From NCBI GenBank assembly GCA_016617855.1, contig JAECUM010009388.1:42513-106512 (forward strand): a stretch of DNA of 64,000 nucleotides, read 5' to 3'. Numbering within the stretch: position 1 is the first letter of the stretch; every line of letters begins with the position of its first letter. The position numbers and the translations under genes were made by a program. Shown here in pieces: positions 51,201-57,200 of the stretch. Below the pieces are notes generated by a model. The model did no database searches, was not told the origin of the DNA, and saw only the letters and a program-made list of their open reading frames with translations. Source of the stretch: Megalonaias nervosa. Lineage: Eukaryota > Mollusca > Bivalvia > Unionida > Unionidae.

Positions 51201-54200
51201 CAAAGGCTACTTTCATACAGCTTACTTTCAGCCAAGTATTTTCTTGTTTCTGAACCTACTATAAGTGTATCATCTGACTTTTGTTTCTTACAATCATGAT
51301 AATCGATATCAGTAAGATACTTGGCTTGTGAAATTTCTGTAGCCTTTTCAAATCTGGTCAGCAAATGTTTTAATAATTCAAGCATGTTTTCTCTAAGTCT
51401 GTGGATCATAGGCTCCTCCTGTTGCATGAATAAATTCTGCTTGTTAAATAATGGAATTATGTGGTCTAGAAATAAGCAATAAATCTTTGCCCTCCGGGAC
51501 TGCAAAGCATTACACACACTCATAGCCTTTTCCTCTCTGTAAACTGATTTTTGTACTGTCTTTCCAGTCATTTCTAACCAATGGTGTCTGACATCTAGAC
51601 AGAGCCTTTTTATCTGACTTCTGTGATACAGCTTTCTCTAAGGAACCTATCTTGGATTTTATTTTCTCAGTCTTTCATGCTGAGGCAGACTTGAGGGTAG
51701 TACTAGCCTGACTTCTAGATTTATCACAGCTCAAAGCTTTAATGCATGTACCTGCACTGTCGTTATTTCCTTCTTTATTACCAGATACATGTGGAACTTT
51801 ACCCTTGGAACTAGACACCTTCTCTGACATCCTGCTTTTGGCTTTAGCTCTTTTGCCTTTAACCTCTTGTTTCTTGGTTTCTTTACCAAATATATTTGTA
51901 ACGGTTCCCACTGTTCCAACAGTCTCTTTATACCTTCACCAAGAGACAACCATCTTGGTACACAATGCTTCAATATTTTTCTCTGCTCTTTCCCACAAAG
52001 AGTCTGAAGATCTTTCAGTTCCATTTGTCTATTCACACTTTTATCCAAATAATATGATATGTCCACTAATAAGTCATCAACATATCAGACCCTTTTTTAG
52101 CTGCTAAATGTATCAAATGGCATGAACATCCACTCAGATACACTGAGGGATTCACCATAGTTATATGTCCAAATACACCTTTATTGCAACCTGTCATCAC
52201 TGAAGCATTATCTGATTCAAAGGCAATACAGTTATTCCAACTTACGTTTCTCTTTTGCAAATCCTCATCCAATAATGTGAAAATATTTTCCCCAGTAGAG
52301 GCTCCATCACATGCTGGAACTGACACAAGTGCTTCAGTTACAACCTCATCTGTGTTATCAAAATATCTAACAACAAGTAGGTACAGCTTCTCAGAATCAT
52401 TACTACCATCAGTTGCTATACTGAAAGGTTGGGATGAAATATTGTTAACAATGCCTTCCTGTATTGACTTACACTGCTGTAATACAACAGCAGTAGTTTT
52501 TGTTCTGCCACACTGATAACTATTTGCTACTGACGATTTGGGAAACATGCACTTGAATAATTTAGAAGCATGGTCAGATGCAGCAATTGCAACATTATGC
52601 TCAACCAAAAAATTTGTAAAATATACTTCGGCCTTAATGACCTCTAATTCAGTTTCTGGCACTACAGATCCAAATCTCATAGAGGTCAGCGACTTACAAC
52701 TTGATTTCATTGCAACGTAATCTGTACGTTTTTTGGAATTCACGTGGCAGCGACAGTCATCTCGCCCACAGTGGGAAACGTTCAAGTCAATACGACATAA
52801 CATGCAATAAATGTAATGGTCACCTTTTTTACTTTTTTCTAAGCATGACCAAGTATTGGAGTAATCTCTTTTATACTTTTGCAACCACTGTTTCAGCTTT
52901 TTAGGAGGCTGGCTGTCCTCTCCACCTTTGATGCATTTTCGTTTGGAAGACATTTTCTGACGACCGGATGACAAAACGAAAAACAAAATCTAGATCAGAT
53001 GCGCATTTCTCAAGAATAAAATAGGCAGGTTTAAAGCATCTGAGGTACCAATGTATAGTTAGTCTGGTTCCCTACCAAAATCCACTCAGTCTAAGATGAA
53101 ATTCCAAATACGAACACGGAGTCTAATACGAAAATCCGGATCCGGAACAAACCAGTATAAAAAATATCCGAACAGAAAAAAAAAAACGATCATATTTCCG
53201 AACTTTTTGCTATCATTCCATAAGTCTGTAATTTTAGTGGTTTTTTTCGTAAGACTTACGGCAAAATCGTAAGAGTTGGCAGGTCTGGAGATGCCATACC
53301 GATATGACCATCCATTCAGAATGAGAAGCGTTAACAAGATTTTCAAGATGGACACTGGTGCTCATACTGAATGTGCATGCAGCACCATTTTCATCTTGGA
53401 CCAACTAGACCATGATATGAATGTGTATATAAATTTTCATGGGAATTCTCCAGTTACTTTTTAGGTAGAGTAGCAATAACCAACTTGTGTGAACAGATAG
53501 ACGATAGATGACGGACAACAGACCATCCCATAAGCTCCTCTGATCTAATCCAACAGAGCTAAATACCTGTTCTGCAACTGACTGACCAAGAAGTCATCTT
53601 CAGTTTAAACTCATAGTACTGATGTTCTTTGATCCAACAATACATCATAAGCAGCGACAAAAAAAACTGTGAAATAAATTTTTGGTCTGCAATCAGTATG
53701 ATTTATTCTGCAAGGTATGATACTTCCACATACTGTACTGCAAATTTTTTATGGCAAGGTTTAGGCAGCAAAGAGATGTCATTACCAGTGATTACAATGA
53801 TGATGAAAATGTTCCCCTTGCAACAGTGCATGATGCATTACACCTACTTGAGAGTGGTAATGAATATTTTGATTTCTTAAATTACACTAATTCTGACAGT
53901 GACATTGTCACATCTGTAGTATCAATAATTGACAATATTATTCTGAAATCAGTGATCACCAAGAAGCAACCAGTGTTTCTGCTACTGAAAGGAATAAAGA
54001 CAATGATGATTCAGTATAGATGTTGTACCCAGAGCCAGCAAAATTCCAGAAAGCATAGTGTACATCTGACTGTACCTAAAATCTCTTACCGACTTGATAA
54101 TCTTTACGAACATCTGCATGTTATTGAAAAACATCTCAACAAAAAATGTTAGATCAATAAAAATTAGATGACTATTCCATCCAAATAAATAAAGGGCTAC

Positions 54201-57200
54201 TTTAATAGTCGTTAAGTTATTGAGTGGGGACATTTTCACAAAAGAGTCATTTCTATGATCGTCTGGCTGGTACATGTACACATATATTGACACAAACAGT
54301 GGATGGCAAAACTGGATTATCATTATTTCATCCTAACATGCTGGAATAAAGATTTATGTTTTTAGAAAATTTCATTTGGCCAAGAAAAAAAATGTGTTTC
54401 CTATTGTATTGGTATTACAATTAGGGTTGGCAATTCTTTCTTTTTATAAATATTATTTATTTAACATGATTTTTTTGTAATTTTTTTTAAACAATGGGGG
54501 AAAAAAGGTTCTAGGGTCACACTTTGTTTTGTAGGCGTACCATTACATACAAGTCCAAATAAATTGTTATGACAGTAATCATATCACTATAGATTGTTTA
54601 TTACATGCATGTAAAATATCACAGACATGTGCATAAACCTCTGTGTGTGTGTGTGTGTGTGTGATTTGGATTTTAAACTTAGCTTTAACAATTTTTCAGT
54701 CATATCACTGTGATGTCTGCAATTTAACAGTTTATAGTTATGTCTAGGTGGCAGGGTCCAGTTTCGTAAATTGACCCCTGGCAAATTTCTTAACTTAAGG
54801 CTATGGTGTGACTTTCTGAGCTATTATTGTTTACTAATTAAAGATATGGATATATTTGTGAACTAGGTGTTTTGGGCTTGTGTTGTTCTTGAAATTGATG
54901 TCAGGCATGTACATCTTCCATAGTTACTCTGCAGTATGTTGATAGTGAAATACCAATAGTCGGCTAGGAAGAAGAGCTAGCCTCCCATAGCAGTAAACAC
55001 GTGGGTTTGGGGCTAGTAGAATATCTCAAAAACGGCTTGGATGGCAACTATTTTCAATTGCATCAGCCTGTTTAGTACACATTGTTTTGCAGAATTGTCA
55101 TCTAGGAAAAGGGCTTGTGTTTGCACTGTGAGCGTCACATGGTGTCAAAAATGACCTTTGGACATGAAAGTTGCTGGTATAAATTTGGGGTTGGGGTGCA
55201 TAAACTTCTTCTGCTAAGGACTGCCATTGACTTCTCTGGTCAAGTGAATAATATTCTTATGCTTTGTTTTAATATAGGTATCTAAAAATATGGACCTTTT
55301 TGACCTCACTTGTGTATTTGATTTTTTATGATTTTCTGTACTAGGTCTCTGATTGCAGCATTAAATTTGTACATAAAAACTGGCCGCTGCCCCCCTAGCA
55401 CTAGGGCATCATTCCACAGACATTTAGCATCTTGTCCCATCCAGTCACATCAACCTGATACCAGGCCAACCAGTCCTAACACTAACCTCTTAATACTGAG
55501 CGCCATGTGAGGCAGCTGCTGGTTCCATTTTTATAAGTCTTTGGCATGACTCAACTGGGGTCCGAACCTGCGACCTCCTGCATCCAAGGTGGATGCTCTA
55601 ACCACTTAGGCCACAGGATCTTTTTGAAAAATAAATGAATTTGATAGTAAGTTACTCTGTTACAACACTGACCCCTGTTCAACGTCATCAATAATCTTCA
55701 TTGCATACTGTATAAAATTTTTCTGGATGTTCTGAAGATCTGCCTATCACAGTTTACTTACTCTTTCAAAATCATCTCTAAATGGCATGTATCCTAATTC
55801 ATGCTGCTCCTGTATACTAAGCTCTAATGGATTTATAGGAGTTGTAATACTGGGCGAGAGAGGTCCTGGAAAAAAAAAAAGAGGGATCATAAAAAGTTGT
55901 ATAACATCAAATACAGCTAAATCTGGTCTGTAAATCATTCAATACTATTTTTTTTTTACTCGACTAATTCAACTGCACACTTGTTACTAATAAAGCAAGT
56001 GTTTGAAACTTAGTCTAAAACTATCATATATGCTTACTAATAAGTTGAGTCAAATAACAAAGATTGTGGTAAGTGACAAAAAGCCTAATCTGAGCATAAA
56101 ATGTGTACTCTATACACTACAGTAAACTCATGTGTATTACAGCAACTCCACGCATCACAGCAGGGGTGGAGTAAGATCAGAGATGATTAAGAAAAATAAC
56201 CTTCCACCATCTTTCCATGGGTCCTGACAGTTGCCATGTCTGCTAGTGGACAACTGTTCTGCACACCACACTTTCCTGAAGAGGTGTCAAGGATGACCAC
56301 TGTGAAGTGGATGTGGTTTCTAACAAATGGGCGTGGCTTACAGTGTATGACCCATGCAAGCATGCTCTATAGCAGTTCATGAGAGAGACAGAGCAAGATG
56401 CCAATTTATCCACACTGTTATCAAATGATTTACACACATTTCCTAGTTCTAATGAAGATAATGTAATAAAGTAATGACAAATCAAATTTTAGATAGTATT
56501 AACAGTCACATTGCTTCGAAAACTGTACTAACACTGCTGTACATTTTTAGTTCAGAAAAGACTGATCAACACCTTTGCAATAAGTTTATGCTTTAACTTT
56601 ATTCAAAGAAATCTGAACAAATGTACGCTCTGACTCGAGTTGAGCTTCTCTTGAACAGTGTAATGTTATCCTACTTTTTAAACAAGAAAAGTAATCCTTT
56701 GAGATATGTAAATTTAAATTCCCAATGATTACAAAAAAATGAGAAAGTTTTTAGTCCTTAAAACGTAATGAACCAGTCATGAGGTTGAATATGCATGAAC
56801 ACAGCCACTAACTTTATTTCAATTTTGACTGCATTTATACTCTAAGGGACTGGTCATTTATAGGACTATATTGTTCTTTCCCATTAGGTTTTCTTTCATT
56901 CATCACAAGATGAATTTGTTTCAAATAAATTAATCCTTTGGAAACTTTTATGGTCTCTCCCTAATAAAGACTTGGCTGGAGTGGATGTTCTGCAGAAATA
57001 AAGTGCCAATTGTAAACATAAAACATTAGCATCAAAAGATGATGTCAATGGCAGCTTGGGAAAGGTGCATTTCAAACACAAAGCCAGCTGACTTGGTGTG
57101 TTGCACTTTACAGTTCAAATTATGGTCCCTCATTGAAAGCTTAAAATGCTTCTCCCTGGAAGCCATCCACAAAGTCTGATCCAGGTTTGGGTTGAAAAAA

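Larger units (their letters stand above)
50270..53560. repeat. dispersed repeat family C copy, split by hAT copy 3
   Basis: Family C sequence runs to 50474 (CATTTAGGACCAACTAGACA) and resumes at 53288 (GATATGACCATCCATTCAGA, AACAAGATTTTCAAGATGG) to about 53560. Confidence 0.72.
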
